Origin: Riptortus pedestris
Taxonomy: Eukaryota; Arthropoda; Insecta; Hemiptera; Alydidae
Reading direction: 5' to 3'
Assembly: GCA_019009955.1 (NCBI GenBank)
Contig: CM032230.1
Coordinates: forward strand, 104,630,001-104,694,000
DNA: 64,000 bases
In this document: in pieces, positions 21,387 to 33,109 of the stretch
Layout of the letters: every line of letters begins with the position of its first letter
Position numbering within the stretch: the stretch's first letter is position 1
Made by a program: the position numbers and the translations under genes
Notes under the pieces: generated by a model
Told to the model about the DNA's origin: nothing
Database searches by the model: none
Seen by the model: only the letters and a program-made list of their open reading frames with translations

Positions 21387-24173
21387 CTATAAGATTTCTA
21401 CGTATTGGTTTTGGTTTTCATTGATTTCTTGAATCCTTACGAACGGGCAGCACAAATTCTGATGAATATTACAACAGAACGTTCCTTGATTGCAGACTAC
21501 TCCATTTCCACAGGGATCTGAAAATTGACACAATCTAAGCTAATTAAATCTTTTAATATACTAGTGTATTTTTACTTTTAATTAAGATATATAATATGTG
21601 GGTTTAAAATTTATTTATTTATTTAATTAAACATTTTAATAATAAAATTATACTTTATGATATTATATAATTATAAGTTTAGTAAATAAACTGTAGGTGG
21701 TGAATAATATTTGTGTTCTTTAATTGATGAATTTTGTTTGATTAATGGAGACATTTTCAGTGGGCCTGTTAACAAGTCTCCCATCTACATAATTTGAATA
21801 ATAATTAAGACATAAAGGCACTCCTCTCCTAGGAATCCTGTGTACATAGCTGTGTATAGTGGGTATATCTTTTTCACCTGTATGAATGTATGTGTATCTG
21901 TTTCATCTGTATTTATGTATCTCTTTTACTTGTATGTATGCAATTATCTATGTTGTGTATATGGTTACCTGTTTTATGTATGTATGAATATGTGTATCCT
22001 TTTTGTATGATATTATATATGCCTGTATGTATTTGTGTCTGTTCACTTGTATGTGTTTATTGATGTATGTTGTGTAAATGGTCACCTGTTTCTTTTGTGT
22101 ATGAGTATCTGTATCATTTATGTATGAATTTATATATGCATGTATGAATGTTTTATCTGTCTCACTTGTATGTATGCGTTTATGTGTGTTGTTTATATGT
22201 TCACCTGTTTTATGTGTGTATCATTTATGTATGAATTTACATATGCATGTATGTATATGTATCTGTTTCACTTGTATGTATGTAGTGATGTATGTTGTGT
22301 ATATGGTCACCTGTTTTATGTGTGTATGAGTAACTGCATCATTTATGTATGAATTATGTATACATGCATGTATGTATGTGTATCTGTTTCACTTGTATGT
22401 ATGTAGTGATGTATGTTGTGTATATGGTCACCTGTTTTATGTGTGTATCATTTATGTATGAATTTACATATGCATGTATGTATATGTATCTGTTTCACTT
22501 GTATGTATGTAGTGATGTATGTTGTGTATATGTTCACCTGTTTTATGTGTGTATCATTTATGTATGAATTTACATATGCATGTATGTATATGTATCTGTT
22601 TCACTTGTATGTATGTAGTGATGTATGTTGTGTATATGGTCACCTGTTTCTTTTGTGTATGAGTATCTGTATCATTTATGTCTGAATTTATATATGCATG
22701 TATGAATGTGTATCTGTCTCACTTGTATGTATGCGTTTATGTGTGTTGTTTATATGTTCACCTGTTTTATGTGTGTATCATTTATGTATGAATTTATATA
22801 TGCATGTGTATCTATTTCATCTCTTGGTGGTATATTTGTGTTATGTGAGTCGCTTGTAAATACTCCTTCTCAATTGAATTATTTTTACTTTGATCTTTAG
22901 TAATTTGAATTTTTTAAACTTCTATTTGGTATTATATTAATTTAACATGAGCTCTAATGAAATGGTATGATTACATTATTTTTTGTGAATTCATTTATAT
23001 AGTGCAGTTGCTAAACTTAATTAAAAATAAAATTATATAAAACATTAAGAATATACAGACTTTTTGTATTCTTATTCCACTTATTATTCATTTATATGGA
23101 TTGCTGTTTAATTATGTTCTGTTTGGGAAAGTATTGATGCCAACTGAAGACATTCTGTTACATTTTAATGCAATTAAGTCCCTCATTTAGAAGCCTAGTA
23201 AACGAAAACGCTTTTCCACGTACGGGAATGACTGATTATGTTATCTCACCTTCTATTTATCACTTTTCCTTTGTAAGAACACTAACAAAGGAGAACTTTA
23301 AATTTTATCTACACAGGTGATTTTTAATGGTATAATAAGATGATAGCTAATTAGTATAAGAGGTAGTTTAGAGAAAGCTGTAAAAAGAAAATAATAGCCC
23401 AAATAACTTCCTTAATATTCTAGGTACAGAAAAAAAAACAACAACTGTAGTAAATAATTTTACCAGTCGATTTTTTATAATATATTTTACAACACAATGC
23501 AGCACAAAATCATTCTTTTTCTTCTCTTATCTTGGTAAGTAACGAAATCTAACTTCAATTTTAAATGATTTTCTTTAAAATTTGGCAAAATAAATAAGAA
23601 ACGCCCTAGCATTATACAAGCATCCGTATTGATTTTAAATTTTCACCTTTAACATGAATAATGTGAATGTATGCCTAGTTTAACCTTGTGAATTTAGGCG
23701 ATAGTCTCAATTTCCGAGGTAAACCTGTAGTTGTGGTTTCGATTCTCGCCTCGGGAATATGAACTTATTTAGTGACGGTATCATTAAATAAAATGATTAG
23801 TTTCACTCTGGGTAGTTAGGGGCTTTGATCTGTGAATAACCCTTACCGATTAGCCATGAAATCGTAAAGAGGGTGTAAATAAATAATTTTTTTTTGTATG
23901 TGTTATTCGCCCCTTATGCTGCTCTCTTTGCTACCCTCTTTATATTCATGGAAAAAATGATCTCGTATGAAAATAGGAAATCTAAATTACTTATATCTTA
24001 AGAAAATTCCATAAAGAGGGCAGCTTATTTTAATTTTTTTTTTGTTATATTTAATTGTTTATATTCAATTCTTACATACCATTAAAAGGGTAGTAGCCAT
24101 TTGAACTTCTTTTCGTCTCAGGCCTCGCCAAAACGGTTGAAAATGCTATTAAAATAATAAGTATTTTCCACAT
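21387..24173 (-). CDS. secreted cysteine-rich peptide, gene 4, truncated framework
   Basis: Exon 1 (24173-24080) encodes 31 residues: a hydrophobic signal (WKILIILIAFSTVLA), then a Lys-Arg pair that could be a propeptide site, then donor G|GTATGT. Exon 2 (21517-21387), after acceptor 'caattttcAG', encodes C-x5-C-x5-CC-x6-CC-P. The third and fourth CC pairs are missing. After CCPF the frame runs into a hydrophilic Asn/Gln/Glu tail and stops at TAG. Six rather than ten cysteines, 74 residues predicted. Promoter, signal exon and first half of the domain look intact. It is either a recently decaying paralogue or a shortened peptide. Intron 1 (2.6 kb) holds a minisatellite and a SINE. Confidence 0.65.
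21845..22825. repeat. minisatellite, ~108-bp units, about nine copies
   Basis: The word 'cacctgtttta/ctttt-tgtgtat' recurs at roughly 108-base steps (near 22197, 22305, 22428, 22534, 22640, 22756). Around it are 'tatgtatgtagtgatgtatgttgtgtatatgg' type blocks. The start is degenerate. Overlapping plus-strand frames of 60-90 codons here are by-products of the repeat and not genes. It lies in intron 1 of gene 4. Confidence 0.9.
23497..23534 (+). other. orphan plus-strand signal-peptide-like exon
   Basis: An ATG opens 12 codons (basic start, then ILFLLLS) and meets a strong donor TG|GTAAGTAA. A TTTATAATATA box lies about 25-30 bases upstream. It resembles the family's first exons but is on the opposite strand and in phase 2, and no plus-strand cysteine-rich exon follows within the window. 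Confidence 0.25.
23688..23895 (+). repeat. tRNA-derived SINE copy
   Basis: Forward copy: B-box-like 'ggtttcgattctcgcc', 'tcattaaataaaatgattag', 'gaataaccctt', tail 'gtaaataaataat'. In intron 1 of gene 4. Confidence 0.65.
24080..24173 (-). other. first coding exon of gene 4 (signal peptide)
   Basis: 31 codons plus one base, donor GTATGT. Exon-level entry for gene 4. Confidence 0.75.
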
Positions 24174-24202
24174 TCTGAATAGATTGCAGTTGTTGTGACT
24201 GG

Positions 24203-24220
24203 CTTATAAAGACACTTATC
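24203..24220 (-). promoter_or_regulatory. GATAAG + TATA promoter of gene 4
   Basis: Minus strand reads GATAAG (24220-24215), four bases, then TTTATAAG (24210-24203). The TATA box is only 30-37 bases from the ATG, so the 5' UTR must be a few bases long. Confidence 0.6.
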
Positions 24221-24697
24221 GAAAAATAAAACGTGGTTATAGCAGCGAGAGATTTAATCTTATTATAATTATTCATGCAACATTTTAGCTGATTTCATCA
24301 TTCTCTTTGTTTTATTTTTATTTTTGAGGTTTATATATCTTGTTAACAATTTTAGACGAGACGGTTTTAAAAAAAATAGCCAGTTAATCCTAACCATTAT
24401 TTAAGAGAATTAATGATATATTTATATAAAGTATATAATACAAAGGTTCATCATGACACGCTCCTTGGTTGCATCAGCTATGACAACTCTTTAAATGAAG
24501 ACCTTAATAGTTATAAAAATCTGTGACTTTTGTGTATGCCTATGAAGCATAGTTTGAATATTCTCTTATATTTCTCCAATTGATAATATATTATTGTCTT
24601 GAAAATTTTAAAAAATAAATTAAATTATATTTCCATAACAATAGTAGAATTTGAATATTCTTGGTGATGAACACTGTTAGAACAATCCTTGTTTTTC

Positions 24698-24962
24698 GTG
24701 ACTGTCGGTCACGAGGGTTGAGATGAAACTACTTCAGTTTCCCAACTTTTGGAAAAATTTATTATCTTTGTCATGACCTGCAATATACATATATATTAAT
24801 GACAGCAAGGGTTAATTTATTCGAAAATCATGTATGAAATAAATTAACGCTTTTTCGGCATCAATATATATGCTTAATTGCAGGCCATGAGGTAATAAAT
24901 TTTACCGAAACGTTTGCAAACTGAAGTAGTCTAATCTCAATCAACATGGCCGACAACCACAT
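24698..24962. mobile_element. foldback MITE, ~265 bp
   Basis: The two halves are inverted copies: 'ttgagatgaaactacttcag...catgacctgcaat' on the left, and its imperfect reverse complement on the right. Central 'catatatatt...' arms also pair. The outer ends are near 'gtgactgtcggtca' and 'tggccgacaacca'. No coding capacity. Confidence 0.65.
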
Positions 24963-25252
24963 AAAAGAAATATTATTAGAATTTCAATTTTAAACGTAAA
25001 GTTAGAATTTAATATGTATTTGTTTCTAAAAGTGTTTTAGTAAATAATTCCCCGATTATTGAGAACAGAGTTTTTGCTTGAATACGCTTAGCGCTTTCAC
25101 GAATTTACATTACTATCATCAGAGCTACCGACAAGAAAAACTACAATAAATAAGGAGTTTCTACATAACAATAATAAAATGTTTTTATAGGCTTTATAGT
25201 TTTATTGATTGCTCTTTTTATGCATGAGCAGTTATGTACATTTTAAATTTTA

Positions 25253-25752
25253 GACCTGGTTAACCTGGAGTGGCAAGTTCAATTCAAGCCTGTGCAATAG
25301 CAATTTATTTAGTGACGGGCTCATTAACACGTTGACTGCCACGACCATTCTCAGAATTCCGGTCTAAAAAGCCAATTGCATTTAATTTAATACTTCTTGA
25401 TTTTGAATAAATTTTTTATAATTATATTTTCTGTTTATTTATTAATAAAATTTCTGTTCATGTCGCCAACATTTTTTTGTTGTTTTTCATTTTAGATTTT
25501 TTGTTCTCTTCCCAGAAGCCATCTATCCATATTAGCACTGATATGCTACGAGTTTAAGCGTAGCTACGCGACAATGGCAAGTAAACACAGTACGAGATAA
25601 CTCGTAGTCGGCGTCCTAGCAAAGAACGGAATATACGAATTATCTCGTAGTTGGCAGTCAACGTGTTAAATAAAATCCTTAGTCCCACCATGGCTAGAAA
25701 TGGGGTGGTAACCTGTGGATAACTTGTCCCAATCAGTCATAGTAGTAAATAA
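25253..25752 (+). repeat. tRNA-derived SINE split by a piggyBac-like MITE
   Basis: Bases 25253-25327 and 25666-25752 form one SINE. The break falls in 'cattaaataaaatcc', which is uninterrupted in the other copies, so the target was a TTAA site. Confidence 0.7.
25328..25665. mobile_element. piggyBac-like MITE, 338 bp, TTAA target duplication
   Basis: It has perfect 14-base terminal inverted repeats CACGTTGACTGCCA/TGGCAGTCAACGTG, flanked on both sides by TTAA (25324-25327 and 25666-25669). The host SINE has a single TTAA there. No reading frame. The TTAA duplication is diagnostic of the piggyBac superfamily. Confidence 0.85.
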
Positions 25753-26278
25753 ATGTCCGTCACGCAGGGGCTGCGTTAACTAAGCAGATTTCCCACGTGC
25801 GCCACATATTTGTATTTATCTCAAAACGTAAAAGTTCAATGAGAAGAATATTTGATATTTCAATTAATGTGCTCCATAATATAACGAACGCCTTACTGTC
25901 AATATGACATGAGTAGGAATGGGGGTTTACTGATGACCGAAAACTAAAAAATGCAAATATCTCGGTTAATAATCCAGATAGAACAAAAACGTTCATAAAA
26001 ACATTTATTGAGTATTACATTTGCAATAAGATTGGTTCTATACAATTTATCGATCGACTTATAGTGACGGAGATATTTCGAATTTTCAAAATTCCCCCTG
26101 CCCTCTAAACGATTAAACAAAAATTGCGACCACGAGAGCGTTAACAGACACATATATATATATATAGTTTTGAACGGACCTCATTTTCGTCATCTCTTGA
26201 GTAGGATTGATGGGTATTTGAAGAAATTTTTCGAAAATCACCTCAATAGCTTATTTTCCATTAGGGAAATCTGCTAAA
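25753..26278 (-). mobile_element. Helentron-like element, copy 11 (reverse)
   Basis: Starts GTCCGTCACGCAGGGGCTGCG at the 3' tail of the SINE, contains the core and a short TA tract, and ends 'gggaaatctgctaaaa'. Confidence 0.8.
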
Positions 26279-26599
26279 ACTTGACCTTAATAAATAATAG
26301 TAAATTTTAGACCAAATTCCTTATTTATTGTTTGTAGCTCTGATGATGGGAATGTAAATTCCTGAAAACGCTAAGCGTATTTAAAAAGATATTTTGAGAG
26401 CCAGAAGACTGTGTTCTGAATAACGTGATTCATCACCCTCACCACTAGCAAAAAAACAGAAATAAATAAAACTCGCTTTAATCATCTAAAACAGATTTTT
26501 AACTCCTTTATTCATAACTCGTCATGTTTCGGTTCTCCTGAAGCTTCTTCAGGAATTAAATATTGCTAAATGTAATATAAATTTAAATATTAATTACTC

Positions 26600-26640
26600 T
26601 TAACTGAATTCCCCTAAAAGGGAAATCTGCTAATAACGAA
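26600..26640 (-). repeat. isolated Helentron terminus
   Basis: 'cccctaaaagggaaatctgctaa' matches the AGCAG terminus with its small palindrome only. Confidence 0.45.
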
Positions 26641-28007
26641 GTTATATTTTATCAAGATTGTTACGTATATGAGAAAGATTCATTTTTCATTGAAAACTGC
26701 CCTAACTCCGTTCAAAATTCATTCCATAAATAGTACTTAGTTTTAATACTGATTCAGTAATTTTAACATAAACTGAAATTTATTGAGGCATGGATCGTCG
26801 TTAGTAAGTCATTAGAACACTTTTTAGTTCATCAACTCTTTATAGGTTAAAAGACTTATGGACATGATAAACTATTTCCATTTACTTCATCATTCATTAT
26901 TATTATTGTTTGCATTCGTTATTTGTAGACCTGTCTCGAGTATTTTAATACAATAATTTGTGAGAATCATAATGTCAACGTAAAACTACGCACTACGCAA
27001 TCTGTACAAAAGAACCGCCGCCCTTTCTTTTATGACAGAGAAAAACGAACGTGTCGCTATGGCTTCCACGTAATCTGGCACGAAATACTACTGATTCCAT
27101 CTCATCATATCTTCTTTATTTGTAAATAAAAGTCCGATAAGTTGATTTGGAGGATTATTAAAGGCTGACAATTACAGAATCTGAATAATTCGCTAAATAT
27201 TTGAGTTATAATATAAAGTAACAATTATAGAACACCAATAGTTTCACAAGATTGATTCTATACCAATCTATGAATTTTTCTTAAGAATATCTTAAGAATA
27301 AAATTATTTGTTAATGATTCACTATCCACAATGTTTTAAAAATGACCTGACTCCTGTATAATCATATTTTTTCAAAAAATCATAGACTATATAATTAAAT
27401 ACCATGGATTGTATTCTGTGTCCCGAAAATGGTCCAAAGCGCTACTAAGACAACTAGCAAACAATAGGTATTTTAAATTCCCTTTCGTATGTCTGGAAAG
27501 TAAACTTTCTATTCATAATAGTACACAGTAAGTTTTGTGATGTACAGTGTATTAACGGAGCAGTGTTAATAAGTAGCAGAAATAACTGGGCACACCTCCC
27601 CAACAATTTCAATCTACCTGCATTTTTCATAATTTTATATTATGTATTTATATAAGATATATATATTATGGAGTTATATAAGGTAATTCTCATTATCGAA
27701 AATAACACTACATTGCTAAAAGTATGAGCATGGAGTGTCATAGCCACAACGGGTCGGCAATCGGGTGGCGAAACTGATAGTTGAATTATTTCTCTGATAA
27801 ACTTTTAGTTATATAATTTCTATAGTTGCAATAAAATAATTTCTCCTTACTTCAAGTCCTCCCATTATTAATAGCAAGGGTTTATGCATACATTTCGTGA
27901 TGTTGGAATGATAGACTTCATCTTGGAGCCTAACAATTTATTCGCCCAAAAAAGGAAACGTTGTTACCTAAGAATATTGCTCAAGCGATAGAGGACATTT
28001 TTTTAAA
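26641..28007. other. intergenic, nothing recognised
   Basis: No family repeats, cysteine-rich exons or long frames. Confidence 0.5.
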
Positions 28008-28258
28008 CAGATTTCCCTTCAGAGAAATCAGGCCTTGAGGTCGTTCTCATGGCAACATTTTTGAAAAAGGTTCTCAAATGCCCATCCATCTTACCTAGGA
28101 GATGACGAAAATGGGGACCGTTGAAATTGATAATTTTGAACAGACCTCATTTTCGTAATGTCATAAGTAAAATCGAAGCTCATTCAAAGGAGTTCTAGAA
28201 ACTTGTTATAAGTGCATCCTCTATAGCTGATTTCTCCTAAGGGAAATATGCTAAAAAG
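28008..28258. mobile_element. palindromic pair of Helentron 5' ends
   Basis: A forward terminus (aacagatttccc...gatgacgaaaatggggaccg) is followed directly by the reverse complement of the same ~120 bases, ending 'gggaaatatgctaaaa'. There is no core, G-run or hairpin end. Both arms have diverged. Confidence 0.7.
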
Positions 28259-28280
28259 GAATCTGGGTAATTGGTATTAA

Positions 28281-29116
28281 TCATGTTATATATAAAAATG
28301 AATGTTTGTATGTATGTCCTTTATAGACTCGCAAATGGCTGAACCGAAATTTATGAAACTTGGTATGTATGTTACAACTAAAACAGGTTAAGTTTCTGGC
28401 GATATTAGTATTCTCTGAGACGAACAGGCGTGGGGGTTATAAGGGAGGCCTTAAATTAAAAATAGCGATATTTCGTCTTCTATTGGATTTCGTCAAATAT
28501 GCACTTAACAAAAGTTGTTTATTTTGTTGTTTAGAGTAACTTTTGTAATATACTCTTTTGTCGGATACCGAAGTATAAATGAGTTTACGCTAAAAACAAT
28601 AGTGGGAGTCGACAATTTTATATGGCACAAGAGAGGCAACCGAATTAAACGAAACTCAGTATGTGATTTGCTATTAACACCTCCCTGATTATAAGCGATA
28701 TTAAAATTTCGAGGTACGAACAGGAGTGGGGGTTGTAAGGGAGGTGTTTTGTTATTTAAAGTAAGTTTTGTAATATGCACTTTTTCTGTATAACGAAGTA
28801 TAAATGAGTTATACACGAAAAACTATAGAAGAGGTCAACAATGTTATCGGACACGTAATACTAAATCGAAATCAACTAAATTCCGTATTTTGGACTATAA
28901 GCTATATTACCATTTATAGGAACCAACAGGTTGTTTGGAGGGATTGTTAGGGAGGTATGAAATAAAAACAATAGTCCTATTTCGTTTCCTTTTTTTTTTT
29001 TTTTTTTGTGTGCACACGACAAAATATTTTTAATTTGATATTTACAGTAACTTTTATTATATACATAATTTAGTATTTTTGTTGATGGCGTAGCAGCGCA
29101 CGCAGGGTACAGCTAG
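28281..29116 (+). mobile_element. Helitron copy H1 (non-autonomous)
   Basis: Starts TC after A (28280) with 'tatataaaaatgaatgtttg' and ends CTAG before T (29117), preceded by a GC-rich hairpin region. Both ends and the A^T insertion site match canonical Helitrons. The interior has 'gctgaaccgaa-tttatgaaacttgg' and two units of the 'ggagtgggggttataagggagg' block. No Rep/helicase gene. Frames across it are shadows. Confidence 0.8.
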
Positions 29117-29199
29117 TTAATTGATAAAAATGATTTTTTTTTGTGACCCTACCTATTCCTTGCAATTATACAATTCGGTAAAAAGAACTAATATGCTAT

Positions 29200-29660
29200 G
29201 TTTCACGACATTCAAAATTGGCAAATAAAAAACTTCATTTCCTTAATTTCGGAGTACTTTGGGAGCTCCGTCTCATTTCACCAGCCAACGCCATTGAGTT
29301 TAGAATTAATTCTGTATTGAAATTTCATAATATAATGTTTAAATCAAATGTAAGGGATAGGGCGGAATTGACAAACAGACCGCAGTTCGGTTCTTCTCGG
29401 AACGGAGGTGGGGTGGCTTTTACTCTGAATCGAGGGATTATAATTGCTTTGGAGTTAAATGCTCAGCTTAAGGCTTACCTTTGACCAAAGAGCTTTGCTT
29501 TCGAAATTATCTCTATATGGCCTTACGGAATCTGCTTTAATTAAAAAAGTATCATTCACAATGTTATTCATTTCGACGACTCGTATATTAAATCCTTCAT
29601 TTGATACAAAAAAAAAAATAAATGAATGTTTCTTTCTGGGAAAAAGTTTTTAGCATTATA
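29200..29660. other. base-balanced patch with overlapping frames, unidentified
   Basis: A plus-strand frame of 88 codons (29218-29484) and a minus-strand run ending at a good donor (TCAAAG|GTAAGC near 29478) both occur. The stretch 29350-29430 is richer in G+C than the flanks. I recognise no domain in either direction. It may be a decayed gene fragment. Confidence 0.2.
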
Positions 29661-29978
29661 TATTAGAGTGGCATTATATTTCTTCATATTAATTTATATG
29701 AAAATCATATCACCAAGAGACCTCTAAATAAAACCCTTTTAAAATAAATATTTTTCAAAGAATCTTATGGTTTATTTGCTACAATTTGAATGTACGAAAA
29801 CATAGGGTTATATGTGCAAATCATCTGAACTTAAGTCATGCTTTCACCTCGAAAATGGTAGATTAATTTTTATTTTTGTATATATTATATTCGAGATATT
29901 ATCATAAACTGAACTTGGTCATTTTGTAGTACCGGCTTAATTCATTTCATTGGCCGCTAAATACGAAATTACTACTCT

Positions 29979-29980
<2 letters not shown>

Positions 29981-30027
<47 letters not shown>
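29981..30027. repeat. (TA)n microsatellite
   Basis: Plain TA tract, not inside a Helentron copy. Confidence 0.95.
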
Positions 30028-30028
<1 letters not shown>

Positions 30029-30330
30029 GCGTATTATTTGTGTATGTATATACTACTGTTAATTTAATTCACCATTGAAACCGACATTTGTTTTTCTGTT
30101 TTTTCTGTTATAAAATTAGTTGTTATGTATGAAGCACATGTTGTGCACAAATGGATGTACGGGACATGTGATAAATAAAATCCCTTCCGTTTATATATAT
30201 ACGGATAAACAAACATACATACAAATATGTGTTTATTTATTAATGTAATCCTACAAAAAAATATTCTTCCCAATCCATGAAGGGCCTAGGCATACGACTT
30301 ACTTGTAGGCCAAATGGGCACCTGAACGCA

Positions 30331-30887
30331 TTTTTAGCAGATTTCCCTCAAGGTGAAAATAGTTATTCTGGTCGTAGTCATGACGGAATTTTCGAAAAAT
30401 GTCTTCAAATGTCCATCGATCCTACCCGGAGATGACGAAAATGAGGCCCCTTCGAAACTATATGTATTTTTCAGATTACGCTCTAGTGGTCGCAATTTTT
30501 GTTTAATCGATACAAAACTCAATATTTAGTCGTTTCATCAAGTTCGCTAATGAGCTGAAATCCGAATATTGGGAAGGCGAAGTTAAGAGGGGGGAATTTC
30601 GAAAACTCATAATATCTCCGAATAGTGCCAATTTTATTGTACATGTAATGTTCTATAAATGTTGTTATGTGCATTATTTTACTATCTTCATTATTAATCA
30701 AGCAATATCTGCATTTTTTAGTTTTTAGCCTTCAGGAAACCCCTCACTCCTGTCATATTAACCGAAAGCTGTTATATTATGATGCAGTTTATTTGAATAC
30801 TAAATACCAAATATTGTCCCCATTGAACTTTTACGCTTTGGGGTAAATGTATATATGTATCGCAGCCCAGAGCGTGACTGACTTTCT
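30331..30887 (+). mobile_element. Helentron-like element, copy 14 (forward)
   Basis: TTTTTAGCAGATTTCCCTCAAGG start, shrunken TA tract, core with changes, and end 'cgcagcccagagcgtgactgacttt'. Confidence 0.75.
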
Positions 30888-32108
30888 TGGTCGTATTGTG
30901 GTTGTACAACGGTCCAAGGATAGCTACTTCTTTATACAAGTAGTACTAAATTTCCTCACGAAGCAAAATGGGGACGCCGCCAGGGGAACTGATAGAAGTC
31001 TATCTACAAGGCTGTAGAGCGCGCTGTTAAATAAAATTGAAGAGTTCGCTCCCTGTGTTCGAACATGGAACTTTTACCTAGTTCTATTACTATTGGATGA
31101 AAGCCGCAGCCTCTAGTACAATATGTTAGCTATTATTGTTAGTTATGCATATATCAAATATTAATTGGTAACCAACATCTTTTATGAAATGATAAATGCA
31201 TACACTCACATGTAGCAGGTATCGCTTATTACCTTACAATTGGATCTAGATATTAAATAGATCAGTAATCTTTCAACAGCATTGATAGCAAAGGAGTACA
31301 TTATTACAAGCATCCGTCTGATCTCACAGGCCTATACAGCAAACCACAGTAATGGAGGAGATCATTAAATAAAGAAGAAGTGTATTTTTATGAGTAATGT
31401 GCAGTTTTAGTTTGCCCATCATAAATATAGAGGGCGATTTAAAAATTGTGAATGTTATTTACCAATATTTGCAGTTTTTTTTCCTAATATAACGTTTTAT
31501 TATTTTTAAGTTCATTTTCATAAAGAGATGTATAAAATGAAGATTTTTACACAAGCAATTCACATTTAAATACTTTTGATAGATCAATAAATTTATGAAA
31601 AACATAAGCATTATAAGAGGTATGTTTACTTTCATATGCCATATAGGTATCAACCGAAGGAAAGTGGTGTTTCATCAGCTGTTTTCAATATTGCTCTTAG
31701 TCGGCGCCCAGATTTAACTTATCAATTGATAAATATTGACGTAAATATAGTTCCAACGAGCAAATAAATATGAATGCTATTTATTACACTAAAATCATAA
31801 GTACTGGTTGCTCAATTATTATTTTTGGATTTGATTAGAATATAAGATTTATGATATTTTGCCTTAAACGTTAATGTGAATGATTTATATTGGTTTTATC
31901 TTTTTCTCTGACGGATTAAGTTATATTTGATCTTCACATTATCATGGGTGCTGTTTTTGTTGATGTTTTTACTTGTATAATACTTTTATAACCCGGGTTG
32001 GGGTCAGGCTGTTCTTCAGAGGGCACTCAAGAGTGGAACTGACTTTAACTCAGGTTTATCCAAAAATGTTTGACCACAAGGTTAACTTGATCGTAGATCA
32101 CAATAGAC
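30888..32108. other. intergenic, nothing recognised
   Basis: A slightly GC-richer patch near 30960-31060 is unexplained. No gene supported. Confidence 0.45.
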
Positions 32109-32838
32109 GTTTTAGAAGATTTCCTTTAAGGGACCATTTAGGTTGTATTCGATTTTCAACTAGTCTCTTCAAATGTCCATTGTTTCTATCTAGGGGATGA
32201 CTGCGATGACGTGTTTTCTAAATTATATATGTACCCGTATATATAAAACCTATTATCGCTCTAGCGGTTGCTATATAAGCATATAATGTAAAACTTAAGA
32301 TCACGTTGTTAACGGGTGAAATCGATTAATTATTATTATGCTATACAATGAAAAACTTTATAGAAGCAATCTAATTGAAAATATATTGTTTTATAAATAT
32401 TGTTATCTAGATGATTTATTCATTTTACTAGCCGATATATATTTGCATTTTTTTAGTTTTCTACCTTTAGTAACCCCCCCCCCCTCCTACGAATTTCTTA
32501 TTAACCATAAACTGTTTAATCTTGAACAGAACAATTGTCATATTAACAGTAAGCTGTTGAACCATGAATTCGAAGGTAAAATACCAAGAGCTGTTTATAT
32601 TGAAATTTTACTTTGTGAGATGGCGAAAACATTTAAAACTATAGGTGGTCAACAATTTCGGGATACTCCTCTTATTCGTAGTTAAATATTAAGAAAATTG
32701 TCAGTTCTTTCTTGTTTTCCGCCTTCAGTGAACGCCCAATTTTAACCATCCCAGTTTTATTTAGAAATGGAATAGATACGGTGAGCTGAGATGAGAAGTC
32801 TGTAATGGAGTGGAAAATCAGCTTAGTTTACTTTATTA
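32109..32838 (+). mobile_element. Helentron-like element, copy 15, diverged
   Basis: Begins 'gttttagaagatttcctttaaggg', keeps 'caaatgtccattg', 'cgctctagcggt' and a C/G-run near 32480, and ends 'tggaaaatcagcttagtttac'. The 115-codon frame inside (32338-32685) is a by-product. Confidence 0.55.
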
Positions 32839-32934
32839 GCAAGGGGCATTTTGGACATTAGAATGGTTAATTGGTGCAAATGTCCTTTGTGAGATATGGA
32901 ATCGATGAGTATCCGATAGAGCAATGTAACCAGT

Positions 32935-33059
32935 TTTAGCAGATTTCCCTTAAGGGAAATCTGCTATTGAGGTTGTACTCATGACGGAATTTTCGACATT
33001 TTTCTTCAAATGTCCATCGATCCTACCTAGTAGATGACGAAAATGAAGTCCGTTCAAAA

Positions 33060-33109
<50 letters not shown>

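Larger units (their letters stand above)
25058..26440. mobile_element. inverted-repeat element containing nested insertions
   Basis: The left arm (about 25058-25160) and right arm (about 26320-26440) are inverted copies, sharing 'aatacgcttagcg', 'gaatttacatt' and 'atcatcagagctac' then 'aataaataagga'. Between them sit a SINE, a piggyBac-like MITE and a Helentron-like copy, all apparently later insertions. Confidence 0.6.

Noticed and set aside
22120..22900. Five overlapping 64-90 codon frames rich in Cys, Tyr and Met
   Set aside because: They arise from the ~108-bp minisatellite, which has few stop codons in these frames. The cysteine spacing does not match the gene family.
28505..28816. 103-codon minus-strand frame, and similar frames at 37413-37846
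   Set aside because: These lie inside Helitron copies and repeat each other. They have no helicase or Rep motif.
32338..32685. 115-codon plus-strand frame as a gene
   Set aside because: It spans a diverged Helentron copy, including its C-run, and has no motif, promoter or splice support.
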